Origin: Auanema rhodensis
Taxonomy: Eukaryota; Nematoda; Chromadorea; Rhabditida; Rhabditidae
Reading direction: 5' to 3'
Length of the DNA: 64,000 bases
Assembly: GCA_964057225.1 (NCBI GenBank)
Contig: OZ059898.1
Location: forward strand, 20,685,267-20,749,266
Under the pieces are notes generated by a model. That model was not told the origin of the DNA, searched no databases, and saw only the letters and a list, made by a program, of their open reading frames with translations. The position numbers and the translations under genes were made by a program. Below are positions 52,760 through 64,000 of this stretch, piece by piece (the stretch's first letter is position 1; every line of letters begins with the position of its first letter).

Positions 52760-54871
52760 TAAAGAGATGCGGTTTTCGAAATTAGATTCCCCATGTCCAT
52801 ATTAGTCTAAAAACAAATTTTTATTGATATTGGTTCATGGTAACCATGACTTTGAAATTTACGTGAACTTTAATTTATGCTAATTAAATGTACACGTGAT
52901 GTGCTCTTGGTATGTAACTCGCTTCACGTGAAAGAAAAAGAGATGCGGTTTTCAAAATTAGATTCCCCATGTCCATATTAGTCTAAAAACAAATGTTTAT
53001 TGATATTGGTGCATGGTAACCATGACTTTGAAATTTACGTGAACTTTAATTTATGCTAATTAAATGTACACGTGATGTGCACTTGGTATGTAACTCGCTT
53101 CACGTGAAAGATAAAGAGATGCGGTTTTCAAAATTAGATTCCCCATGTCCATATTAGTCTAAAAACGAATTTTTATTGATATTGGTTCATGGTAACCATG
53201 ACTTTGAAATTTACGTGAACTTTAATTTATGCTAATTAAATGTACACGTGATGTGCACTTGGTATGTAACTCGCTTCACGTGAAAGATAAAGAGATGCGG
53301 TTTTCAAAATTAGATTCCCCATGTCCATATTAGTCTAAAAACAAATTTTTATTGATATTGGTGCATGGTAACCATGACTTTGAAATTTACGTGAACTTTA
53401 ATTTATGCTAATTAAATGTACACGTGATGTGCACTTGGTATGTAACTCGCTTCACGTGAAAGATAAAGAGATGCGGTTTTCAAAATTAGATTCCCCATGT
53501 CCATATTAGTCTAAAAACAAATTTTTATTGATATTGGTGCATGGTAACCATGACTTTGAAATTTACGTGAACTTTAATTTATGCTAATTAAATGTACACG
53601 TGATGTGCACTTGGTATGTAACTCGCTTCACGTGAAAGATAAAGAGATGCGGTTTTTAAAATTAGATTCCCCATGTCCATATTAGTCTAAAAACGAATTT
53701 TTATTGATATTGGTTCATGGTAACCATGACTTTGAAATTTACGTGAACTTTAATTTATGCTAATTAAATGTACACGTGATGTGCACTTGGTATGTAACTC
53801 GCTTCACGTGAAAGATAAAGAGATGCGGTTCTCAAAATTAGATTCCCCATGTCCATATTAGTCTAAAAACAAATTTTTATTGATATTGGTGCATGGTAAC
53901 CATGACTTTGAAATTTACGTGAACTTTAATTTATGCTAATTAAATGTACACGTGATGTGCACTTGGTATGTAACTCGCTTCACGTGAAAGATAAAGAGAT
54001 GCGGTTTTCAAAATTAGATTCCCCATGCCCATATTAGTCTAAAAACAAATTTTTATTGATATTGGTGCATGGTAACCATGACTTTGAAATTTACGTGAAC
54101 TTTAATTTATGCTAATTAAATGTACACGTGATGTGCACTTGGTATGTAACTCGCTTCACGTGAAAGATAAAGAGATGCGGTTTTCAAAATTAGATTCCCC
54201 ATGTCCATATTAGTCTAAAAACAAATTTTTATTGATTTTGGTGCATGGTAACCATGACTTTGAAATTTACGTGAACTTTAATTTATGCTAATTAAATGTA
54301 CACGTGATGTGCACTTGGTATGTAACTCGCTTCACGTGAAAGATAAAGAGATGCGGTTTTCAAAATTAGATTCCCCATGTCCATATTAGTCTAAAAACAA
54401 ATTTTTATTGATATTGGTGCATGGTAACCATGACTTTGAAATTTACGTGAACTTTAATTTATGCTAATTAAATGTACACGTGATGTGCACTTGGTATGTA
54501 ACTCGCTTCACGTAAAAGATAAAGAGATGCGGTTTTTAAAATCAGATTCCCCATGCCCATATTAGTCTAAAAACAAATTTTTATTGATATTGGTGCATGG
54601 TAACCATGACTTTGAAATTTACGTGAACTTTAATTTATGCTAATTAAATGTACACGTGATGTGCACTTGGTATGTAACTCGCTTCACGTGAAAGATAAAG
54701 AGATGCGGTTTTCAAAATTAGATTCCCCATGTCCATATTAGTCTAAAAACAAATTTTTACTGATATTGGTTCATGGTAACCATGACTTTGAAATTTACGT
54801 GAACTTTAATTTATGCTAATTAAATGTACACGTCATGTGCACTTGGTATGTAACTCGCTTCACGTGAAAGA
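52760..54871 (+). repeat. Q then P (12 units, 2112 bp), last copy
   Basis: Module Q (52760-53639) and module P (53640-54871) are complete and adjacent, 9680 bp (55 units) from the copy at 43080. The third P unit has ATGCCC. The regular module order ends here and region D begins. Confidence 0.84.
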
Positions 54872-55751
54872 AAAAGAGATGCCGTTTTCAAAATTAGATT
54901 CCCCATGTCCATTTTAGTCTAAAAACAAATTGTTATTGATATTGGTGCATGGTAACCATGACTTTGAAATTTACGTGAACTTTAATTTATGCTAATTAAA
55001 TGTACACGTGATGTGCACTTGGTATGTAACTCGCTTCACGTGAAAGATAAAGAGATGCGGTTTTCAAAATTAGATTCCCCATGTCCATATTAGTCTAAAA
55101 ACAAATTTTTATTGATATTGGTTCATGGTCACCATGACTTTGAAATTTACGTGAACTTTAATTTATGCTAATTAAATGTACACGTGATGTGCACTTGGTA
55201 TGTAACTCGCTTCACGTGAAAGATAAAGAGATGCGGTTTTCAAAATTAGATTCCCCATGTCCATATTAGTCTAAAAACAAATTTTTATTGATATTGGTTC
55301 ATGGTAACCATGACTTTGAAATTTACGTGAACTTTAATTTATGCTAATTAAATGTACACGTGATGTGCACTTGGTATGTAACTCGCTTCACGTGAAAGAT
55401 AAAGAGATGCGGTTTTCAAAATTAGATTCCCCATGTACATGTTAGTCTAAAAACAAATTTTTATTGATATTGGTTCATGGTAACCATGACTTTGAAACTT
55501 ACGTGAACTTTAATTTATGCTAATTAAATGTACACGTGATGTGCACTTGGTATGTAACTCGCTTCACGTGAAAGATAAAGAGATGCGGTTTTCAAAATCA
55601 GATTCCCCATGTCCATATTAGTCTAAAAACAAATTTTTATTGATATTGGTTCATGGTAACCATGACTTTGAAATTTACGTGAACTTTAATTTATGCTAAT
55701 TAAATGTACACGTGATGTGCACTTGGTATGTAACTCGCTTCACGTGAAAGA
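54872..55751 (+). repeat. Region-D pentamer S, copy 1
   Basis: Unit order: GAAAGAAAAAG-derived start with CCATTTTAG and AATTGTTATTG; GGTCACC; majority; GTACATGTTAG with GAAACTTACG; AAATCAG without ATGCCC. It recurs at 60856-61735. A partial version (first three units) lies at 57160-57687. Confidence 0.78.
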
Positions 55752-56279
55752 TAAAGAGATGCGGTTTTCAAAATTAGATTCCCCATGTCCATATTAGTCT
55801 AAAAACCAATTTTTATTGATATTGGTGCATGGTAACCATGACTTTGAAATTTACGTGAACTTTAATTTATGCTAATTAAATGTACACGTGATGTGCACTT
55901 GGTATGTAACTCGCTTCACGTGAAAGATAAAGAGATGCGGTTTTCAAAATTAGATTCCCCATGTTCATATTAGTCTAAAAACAAATTTTTATTGATATTG
56001 GTTCATGGTAACCATGACTTTGAAATTTACGTGAACTTTAATTTATGCTAATTAAATGTACACGTGATGTGCACTTGGTATGTAACTCGCTTCACGTGAA
56101 AGATAAAGAGATGCGGTTTTCAAAATTAGATTCCCCATGTCCATATTAGTCTAAAAACAAATTTTTATTGATATTGGTGCATGGTAACCATGACTTTGAA
56201 ATTTACGTGAACTTTAATTTATGCTAATTAAATGTACACGTGATGTGCACTTGGTATGTAACTCGCTTCACTTGAAAGA

Positions 56280-56807
56280 TAAAGAGATGCGGTTTTTAAA
56301 ATCAGATTCCCCATGCCCATATTAGTCTAAAAACAAATTTTTATTGATATTGGTGCATGGTAACCATGACTTTGAAATTTACGTGAACTTTAATTTATGC
56401 TAATTAAATGTACACGTGATGTGCACTTGGTATGTAACTCGCTTCACGTGAAAGATAAAGAGATGCGGTTTTTAAAATTAGATTCCCCATGTCCATATTA
56501 GTCTAAAAACAAATTTTTATTGATATTGGTGCATGTTAACCATGACTTTGAAATTTACGTGAACTTTAATTTATGCTAATTAAATGTACACGTGATGTGC
56601 ACTTGGTATGTAACTCGCTTCACGTGAAAGATGAAGAGATGCGGTTTTCAAAATTAGATTCCCCATGTCCATATTAGTCTAAAAACAAATTTTTACTGAT
56701 ATTGGTTCATGGTAACCATGACTTTGAAATTTACGTGAACTTTAATTTATGCTAATTAAATGTACACGTCATGTGCACTTGGTATGTAACTCGCTTCACG
56801 TGAAAGA
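56280..56807 (+). repeat. Region-D trimer U, copy 1
   Basis: Unit order: AAATCAG/ATGCCC; TTTTTAAAA with GCATGTTAACC; GATGAAG with TTTTACTGAT. It recurs at 57864-58391, 1584 bp (9 units) on. GTTAACC abolishes the dyad centre in both copies. Confidence 0.8.
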
Positions 56808-57863
56808 TAAAGAGATGCGGTTTTCAAAATTAGATTCCCCATGTCCATATTAGTCTAAAAACAAATGTTTATCGATATTGGTGCATGGTAACCATGACTT
56901 TGAAATTTACGTGAACTTTAATTTATGCTAATTAAATGTACACGTGATGTGCACTTGGTATGTAACTCGCTTCACGTGAAAGATAAAGAGATGCGGTTTT
57001 CAAAATTAGATTCCCCATGTCCATATTAGTCTAAAAACAAATTTTTACTGATATTGGTTCATGGTAACCATGACTTTGAAATTTACGTGAACTTTAATTT
57101 ATGCTAATTAAATGTACACGTCATGTGCACTTGGTATGTAACTCGCTTCACGTGAAAGAAAAAGAGATGCGGTTTTCAAAATTAGATTCCCCATGTCCAT
57201 TTTAGTCTAAAAACAAATTGTTATTGATATTGGTGCATGGTAACCATGACTTTGAAATTTACGTGAACTTTAATTTATGCTAATTAAATGTACACGTGAT
57301 GTGCACTTGGTATGTAACTCGCTTCACGTGAAAGATAAAGAGATGCGGTTTTCAAAATTAGATTCCCCATGTCCATATTAGTCTAAAAACAAATTTTTAT
57401 TGATATTGGTTCATGGTCACCATGACTTTGAAATTTACGTGAACTTTAATTTATGCTAATTAAATGTACACGTGATGTGCACTTGGTATGTAACTCGCTT
57501 CACGTGAAAGATAAAGAGATGCGGTTTTCAAAATTAGATTCCCCATGTCCATATTAGTCTAAAAACAAATTTTTATTGATATTGGTTCATGGTAACCATG
57601 ACTTTGAAATTTACGTGAACTTTAATTTATGCTAATTAAATGTACACGTGATGTGCACTTGGTATGTAACTCGCTTCACGTGAAAGATAAAGAGATGCGG
57701 TTTTCAAAATTAGATTCCCCATGTCCATATTAGTCTAAAAACAAATTTTTATTGATATTGGTTCATGGTAACCATGACTTTGAAATTTACGTGAACTTTA
57801 ATTTATGCTAATTAAATGTACACGTGATGTGCACTTGGTATGTAACTCGCTTCACGTGAAAGA

Positions 57864-58391
57864 TAAAGAGATGCGGTTTTTAAAATCAGATTCCCCATGC
57901 CCATATTAGTCTAAAAACAAATTTTTATTGATATTGGTGCATGGTAACCATGACTTTGAAATTTACGTGAACTTTAATTTATGCTAATTAAATGTACACG
58001 TGATGTGCACTTGGTATGTAACTCGCTTCACGTGAAAGATAAAGAGATGCGGTTTTTAAAATTAGATTCCCCATGTCCATATTAGTCTAAAAACAAATTT
58101 TTATTGATATTGGTGCATGTTAACCATGACTTTGAAATTTACGTGAACTTTAATTTATGCTAATTAAATGTACACGTGATGTGCACTTGGTATGTAACTC
58201 GCTTCACGTGAAAGATGAAGAGATGCGGTTTTAAAAATTAGATTCCCCATGTCCATATTAGTCTAAAAACAAATTTTTACTGATATTGGTTCATGGTAAC
58301 CATGACTTTGAAATTTACGTGAACTTTAATTTATGCTAATTAAATGTACACGTGATGTGCACTTGGTATGTAACTCGCTTCACGTGAAAGA
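57864..58391 (+). repeat. Region-D trimer U, copy 2
   Basis: Same three unit types as 56280-56807; a private GGTTTTAAAAATT lies near 58228. Confidence 0.8.
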
Positions 58392-59447
58392 TAAAGAGAT
58401 GCGGTTTTCAAAATTAGATTCCCCATGTCCATATTAGTCTAAAAACAAATTTTTATTGATATTGGTTCATGGTAACCATGACTTTGAAATTTACGTGAAC
58501 TTTAATTTATGCTAATTAAATGTACACGTGATGTGCACTTGGTATGTAACTCGCTTCACGTGAAAGATAAAGAGATGCGGTTTTCAAAATTAGATTCCCC
58601 ATGTACATGTTAGTCTAAAAACAAATTTTTATTGATATTGGTTCATGGTAACCATGACTTTGAAACTTACGTGAACTTTAATTTATGCTAATTAAATGTA
58701 CACGTGATGTGCACTTGGTATGTAACTCGCTTCACGTGAAAGATAAAGAGATGCGGTTTTCAAAATCAGATTCCCCATGTCCATATTAGTCTAAAAACAA
58801 ATTTTTATTGATATTGGTTCATGGTAACCATGACTTTGAAATTTACGTGAACTTTAATTTATGCTAATTAAATGTACACGTGATGTGCACTTGGTATGTA
58901 ACTCGCTTCACGTGAAAGATAAAGAGATGCGGTTTTTAAAATTAGATTCCCCATGTTCATATTAGTCTAAAAACAAATTTTTATTGATATTGGTGCATGG
59001 TAACCATGACTTTGAAATTTACGTGAACTTTAATTTATGCTAATTAAATGTACACGTGATGTGCACTTGGTATGTAACTCGTTTCACGTGAAAGATAAAG
59101 AGATGCGGTTTTCAAAATTAGATTCCCCATGTCCATTTTAGTCTAAAAACAAATTTTTATTGATATTGGTTCATGGTAACCATGACTTTGAAATTTACGT
59201 GAACTTTAATTTATGCTAATTAAATGTACACGTGATGTGCACTTGGTATGTAACTCGCTTCACGTGAAAGATAAAGAGATGCGGTTTTCAAAATTAGATT
59301 CCCCATGTCCATATTAGTCTAAAAACAAATTTTTATTGATATTGGTTCATGGTAACCATGACTTTGAAATTTACGTGAACTTTAATTTATGCTAATTAAA
59401 TGTACACGTGATGTGCACTTGGTATGTAACTCGCTTCACGTGAAAGA

Positions 59448-59975
59448 TAAAGAGATGCGGTTTTCAAAATTAGATTCCCCATGTCCATATTAGTCTAAAA
59501 ACAAATTTTTATTGATATTGGTTCATGGTACCCATGACTTTGAAATTTACGTGAACTTTAATTTATGCTAATTAAATGTACACGTGATGTGCACTTGGTA
59601 TGTAACTCGCTTCACGTGAAAGATAAAGAGATGCGGTTTTCAAAATTAGATTCCCCATGTCCATATTAGTCTAAAAACAAATTTTTATTGATATTGGTTC
59701 ATGGTAACCATGACTTTGAAATTTACGTGAACTTTAATTTATGCTAATTAAATGTACACGTGATGTGCACTTGGTATGTAACTCGCTTCACGTGAAAAAT
59801 AAAGAGATGCGGTTCTCAAAATTAGATTCCCCATGTCCATATTAGTCTAAAAACAAATTTTTATTGATTTTGGTTCATGGTAACCATGACTTTGAAATTT
59901 ACGTGAATTTTAATTTATGCTAATTAAATGTACACGTGATGTGCACTTGGTATGTAACTCGCTTCACGTGAAAGA
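59448..59975 (+). repeat. Region-D trimer V, copy 1
   Basis: Unit order: GGTACCC; a unit ending GAAAAA; ATTGATTTTGGTTC with GTGAATTTTAA. It recurs at 62963-63490, offset 3515 bp (20 units minus the 5-bp deletion between). The first copy has an extra TTCTCAAAA change. Confidence 0.78.
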
Positions 59976-60855
59976 TAAAGAGATGCGGTTTTCAAAATTA
60001 GATTCCCCATGTCCATAATAGTCTAATTACAAATTTTTATTGATATTGGTTCATGGTAACCATGACTTTGAAATTTACGTGAACTTTAATTTATGCTAAT
60101 TAAATGTACACGTGATGTGCACTTGGTATGTAACTCGCTTCACGTGAAAGAAAAAGAGATGCGGTTTTCAAAATTAGATTCCCCATGTCCATATTAGTCT
60201 AAAAACAAATGTTTATCGATATTGGTGCATGGTAACCATGACTTTGAAATTTACGTGAACTTTAATTTATGCTAATTAAATGTACACGTGATGTGCACTT
60301 GGTATGTAACTCGCTTCACGTGAAAGAAAAAGAGATGCGGTTTTCAAAATTAGATTCCCCATGTCCATATTAGTCTAAAAACAAATTTTTATTGATATTG
60401 GTTCATGGTAACCATGACTTTGAAATTTACGTGAACTTTAATTTATGCTAATTAAATGTACACGTCATGTGCACTTGGTATGTAACTCGCTTCACGTAAA
60501 AGATAAAGAGATGCGGTTTTCAAAATTAGATTCCCCATGTCCATATTAGTCTAAAAACAAATGTTTATCGATATTGGTGCATGGTAACCATGACTTTGAA
60601 ATTTACGTGAACTTTAATTTATGCTAATTAAATGTACACGTGATGTGCACTTGGTATGTAACTCGCTTCACGTGAAAGATAAAGAGATGCGGTTTTTAAA
60701 ATCAGATTCCCCATGCCCATATTAGTCTAAAAACGAATTTTTATTGATATTGGTGCATGGTAACCATGACTTTGAAATTTACGTGAACTTTAATTTATGC
60801 TAATTAAATGTACACGTGATGTGCACTTGGTATGTAACTCGCTTCACGTGAAAGA

Positions 60856-61735
60856 AAAAGAGATGCGGTTTTCAAAATTAGATTCCCCATGTCCATTTTA
60901 GTCTAAAAACAAATTGTTATTGATATTGGTGCATGGTAACCATGACTTTGAAATTTACGTGAACTTTAATTTATGCTAATTAAATGTACACGTGATGTGC
61001 ACTTGGTATGTAACTCGCTTCACGTGAAAGATAAAGAGATGCGGTTTTCAAAATTAGATTCCCCATGTCCATATTAGTCTAAAAACAAATTTTTATTGAT
61101 ATTGGTTCATGGTCACCATGACTTTGAAATTTACGTGAACTTTAATTTATGCTAATTAAATGTACACGTGATGTGCACTTGGTATGTAACTCGCTTCACG
61201 TGAAAGATAAAGAGATGCGGTTTTCAAAATTAGATTCCCCATGTACATATTAGTCTAAAAACAAATTTTTATTGATATTGGTTCATGGTAACCATGACTT
61301 TGAAATTTACGTGAACTTTAATTTATGCTAATTAAATGTACACGTGATGTGCACTTGGTATGTAACTCGCTTCACGTGAAAGATAAAGAGATGCGGTTTT
61401 CAAAATTAGATTCCCCATGTACATGTTAGTCTAAAAACAAATTTTTATTGATATTGGTTCATGGTAACCATGACTTTGAAACTTACGTGAACTTTAATTT
61501 ATGCTAATTAAATGTACACGTGATGTGCACTTGGTATGTAACTCGCTTCACGTGAAAGATAAAGAGATGCGGTTTTCAAAATCAGATTCCCCATGTCCAT
61601 ATTAGTCTAAAAACAAATTTTTATTGATATTGGTTCATGGTAACCATGACTTTGAAATTTACGTGAACTTTAATTTATGCTAATTAAATGTACACGTGAT
61701 GTGCACTTGGTATGTAACTCGCTTCACGTGAAAGA
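60856..61735 (+). repeat. Region-D pentamer S, copy 2
   Basis: Same order as 54872-55751, with GTACATATT replacing the majority form in the third unit. The GTACATGTTAG unit and the two after it also occur at 58568-59095, so part of this block is present three times. Confidence 0.78.
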
Positions 61736-62439
61736 TAAAGAGATGCGGTTTTTAAAATTAGATTCCCCATGTTCATATTAGTCTAAAAACAAATTTTTAT
61801 TGATATTGGTGCATGGTAACCATGACTTTGAATTTTACGTGAACTTTAATTTATGCTAATTAAATGTACACGTGATGTGCACTTGGTATGTAACTCGTTT
61901 CACGTGAAAGATAAAGAGATGCGGTTTTCAAAATTAGATTCCCCATGTCCATATTAGTCTAAAAACAAATTTTTATTGATATTGGTTCATGGTAACCATG
62001 ACTTTGAAATTTACGTGAACTTTAATTTATGCTAATTAAATGTACACGTGATGTGCACTTGGTATGTAACTCGCTTCACGTGAAAGATAAAGAGATGCGG
62101 TTTTCAAAATTAGATTCCCCATGTCCATATTAGTCTAAAAACAAATTGTTATTGATATTGGTGCATGGTAACCATGACTTTGAAATTTACGTGAACTTTA
62201 ATTTATGCTAATTAAATGTACACGTGATGTGCACTTGGTATGTAACTCGCTTCACGTAAAAGATAAAGAGATGCGGTTTTCAAAATTAGATTTCCCATGT
62301 CCATATTAGTCTAAAAACAAACTTTTATTGATATTGGTTCATGGTAACCATGACTTTGAAATTTACGTGAACTTTAATTTATGCTAATTAAATGTACACG
62401 TGATGTGCACTTGGTATGTAACTCGCTTCACGTGAAAGA

Positions 62440-62610
62440 TGATGCGGTTTTCGAAATTAGATTCCCCATGTCCATATTAGTCTAAAAACAAATTTTTATT
62501 GATATTGGTTCATGGTAACCATGACTTTGAAATTTACGTGAACTTTAATTTATGCTAATTAAATGTACACGTGATGTGCACTTGGTATGTAACTCGCTTC
62601 ACGTGAAAGA
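62440..62610 (+). repeat. 171-bp unit (5-bp deletion)
   Basis: GAAAGATGATGCGG replaces GAAAGATAAAGAGATGCGG. The loss is in the same segment as the 8-bp deletions but is a separate event, with TTTCGAAA and normal TTCCCCATG. It is the only such unit. Confidence 0.92.
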
Positions 62611-62962
62611 TAAAGAGATGCGGTTTTCAAAATTAGATTCCCCATGTCCATTTTAGTCTAAAAACAAATTTTTATTGATATTGGTTCATGGTAACCATGA
62701 CTTTGAAATTTACGTGAACTTTAATTTATGCTAATTAAATGTACACGTGATGTGCACTTGGTATGTAACTCGCTTCACGTGAAAGATAAAGAGATGCGGT
62801 TTTCAAAATTAGATTCCCCATGTCCATATTAGTCTAAAAACAAATTTTTATTGATATTGGTTCATGGTAACCATGACTTTGAAATTTACGTGAACTTTAA
62901 TTTATGCTAATTAAATGTACACGTGATGTGCACTTGGTATGTAACTCGCTTCACGTGAAAGA

Positions 62963-63490
62963 TAAAGAGATGCGGTTTTCAAAATTAGATTCCCCATGTC
63001 CATATTAGTCTAAAAACAAATTTTTATTGATATTGGTTCATGGTACCCATGACTTTGAAATTTACGTGAACTTTAATTTATGCTAATTAAATGTACACGT
63101 GATGTGCACTTGGTATGTAACTCGCTTCACGTGAAAGATAAAGAGATGCGGTTTTCAAAATTAGATTCCCCATGTCCATATTAGTCTAAAAACAAATTTT
63201 TATTGATATTGGTTCATGGTAACCATGACTTTGAAATTTACGTGAACTTTAATTTATGCTAATTAAATGTACACGTGATGTGCACTTGGTATGTAACTCG
63301 CTTCACGTGAAAAATAAAGAGATGCGGTTTTCAAAATTAGATTCCCCATGTCCATATTAGTCTAAAAACAAATTTTTATTGATTTTGGTTCATGGTAACC
63401 ATGACTTTGAAATTTACGTGAATTTTAATTTATGCTAATTAAATGTACACGTGATGTGCACTTGGTATGTAACTCGCTTCACGTGAAAGA
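62963..63490 (+). repeat. Region-D trimer V, copy 2
   Basis: Same three unit types as 59448-59975. It is followed by an AAATCAG/ATGCCC unit with AAACGAATTT at 63491. Confidence 0.78.
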
Positions 63491-63842
63491 TAAAGAGATG
63501 CGGTTTTTAAAATCAGATTCCCCATGCCCATATTAGTCTAAAAACGAATTTTTATTGATATTGGTTCATGGTAACCATGACTTTGAAATTTACGTGAACT
63601 TTAATTTATGCTAATTAAATGTACACGTGATGTGCACTTGGTATGTAACTCGCTTCACGTGAAAGAAAAAGAGATGCCGTTTTCAAAATTAGATTCCCCA
63701 TGTCCATATTAGTCTAAAAACAAATTTTTATTGATATTGGTTCATGGTAACCATGACTTTGAAATTTACGTGAACTTTAATTTATGCTAATTAAATGTAC
63801 ACGTCATGTGCACTTGGTATGTAACTCGCTTCACGTAAAAGA

Positions 63843-64000
63843 TAAAGAGATGCGGTTTTCAAAATTAGATTCCCCATGTCCATATTAGTCTAAAAACAAA
63901 TGTTTATCGATATTGGTTCATGGTCACCATGACTTTGAAATTTACGTGAACTTTAATTTATGCTAATTAAATGTACACGTGATGTGCACTTGGTATGTAA
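63843..64000 (+). repeat. Partial unit at the window end (158 bp)
   Basis: The unit is cut by the window edge after GTATGTAA. It carries AAATGTTTATCG and GGTCACC. The array evidently continues. Confidence 0.95.

Larger units (their letters stand above)
36216..54871 (+). repeat. Region C: modular higher-order repeat (modules R, Q, P)
   Basis: This stretch holds 106 units, mostly with GTGCATGG at 74-81. Diagnostic types are AAACGAATTT, GGTTCTCAAAA, ATTGATTTTGG, CGTAAAAG followed by a unit with AAATCAG and ATGCCC, TTTTACTGAT, GTGCTCTTGG, and GAAAGAAAAAG with AAATGTTTATTG. They occur in fixed order, so multi-unit modules can be defined: Q (5 units), P (7 units) and a 2-unit leader R. I saw no length variant in this region, so all spacings are exact multiples of 176. 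Confidence 0.88.
1..64000 (+). repeat. 176-bp satellite DNA array, head-to-tail, fills the window
   Basis: The same 176-bp unit recurs from end to end in one orientation. The TAAAGAG start recurs at 1, 177, 353, 529 and so on to 63843, giving 363 full units plus a partial. Neighbouring units usually differ by only a few substitutions, and most units keep 176 bp exactly. No unique DNA, transposon or inverted unit interrupts the array, so the window lies inside a longer array whose edges are not visible. Unit length near one nucleosome, AT-richness and higher-order repeats are typical of eukaryotic centromeric or heterochromatic satellites; that role is inferred. I do not recognise the family. 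Nothing in the array looks like a gene on either strand. Confidence 0.99.
54872..64000 (+). repeat. Region D: mixed units sharing some region-C types
   Basis: This stretch holds 51 full units and the window-end partial. Local markers include CCATTTTAG with AATTGTTATTG, GGTCACC, GTACATGTTAG with GAAACTTACG, GCATGTTAACC, GGTACCC, CTCGTTTCACG and ACGTCATG. The AAATCAG/ATGCCC type of region C recurs at 56280, 57864, 60680 and 63491 but outside the region-C module order. One unit is short by 5 bases (62440). Short blocks recur 1.6 to 6 kb apart. Confidence 0.82.

Noticed and set aside
1-64000. CRISPR array
   Set aside because: There are no unique spacers. The whole 176-bp unit repeats, far longer than CRISPR repeats, and no cas genes are present.
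1-64000. CENP-B box
   Set aside because: I looked for the TTCG...A..CGGG pattern. TTTCGAAATTAG has the TTCG core, but the required A and CGGG positions do not match on either strand.
1-64000. Known satellites such as Arabidopsis 178-bp, maize knob 180-bp or human alpha satellite
   Set aside because: The unit length is similar but the sequence does not resemble the consensus sequences I know. A database search would be needed to name the family.
1-64000. Telomeric repeats or a mobile element inside the array
   Set aside because: No TTAGGG- or TTTAGGG-like runs, no terminal inverted repeats and no target-site duplications are visible; the units follow one another without a break.

Overview
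The whole window is one uninterrupted tandem satellite array. A 176-bp, AT-rich unit is repeated head-to-tail on one strand from the first base to the last. The first unit contains 56 G/C in 176 bases, about 32 percent. I see no protein-coding gene, RNA gene, transposon, CRISPR array, unique sequence or inverted segment. Counting from the TAAAGAG at base 1, the window holds 363 complete units plus a 158-bp partial unit. The length changes I read (seven -8, one -5, one -2, one +1, eight +2) sum to -46 bases and predict exactly where the last unit starts (63843). Positions below are 'unit positions' when counted from that T as 1.

An array of this size and purity with a unit near nucleosome length is typical of eukaryotic centromeric, pericentromeric or other heterochromatic satellite DNA, and does not fit a prokaryote or virus. 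I do not recognise the family and cannot name the organism. A centromeric role is possible but not shown: I found no CENP-B-box match.

Layout by diagnostic variants. Region A1 (1-10544, 60 units) is a mixture marked by C48T (TAGTTTA), with an 11-unit block repeated about 5.4 kb downstream. Region A2 (10545-18423, 45 units) is marked by short units lacking 8 bases and by a 1.9-kb block repeated 3.15 kb apart. Region B (18424-36215, 101 units) is marked by T44C (TAG to CAG), a broken palindrome TTCAAGTGAA and 178-bp units with a 2-bp insertion; it holds trimer, pentamer and 11-unit duplications. Region C (36216-54871, 106 units) has the clearest higher-order structure: a 5-unit module Q (880 bp) and a 7-unit module P (1232 bp), in the order Q then P, sometimes preceded by a 2-unit module R. 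It includes two adjacent 1760-bp copies that differ at one base by eye. Region D (54872-64000, 51 units plus the partial) reuses some region-C types among its own 3- and 5-unit blocks.

Within each unit there are several dyads: a 7+1+7 dyad around GGTAACC, an AT-rich 7-bp-arm dyad, a near-dyad over GTGCAC, and the 10-bp palindrome TTCACGTGAA. ACGTG occurs three times, 33 and 32 bp apart. All length changes fall in unit positions 1 to about 70, and none in the dyad-rich remainder. Short open frames of about 60 codons appear only where one in-frame stop is lost, and are not regarded as genes.
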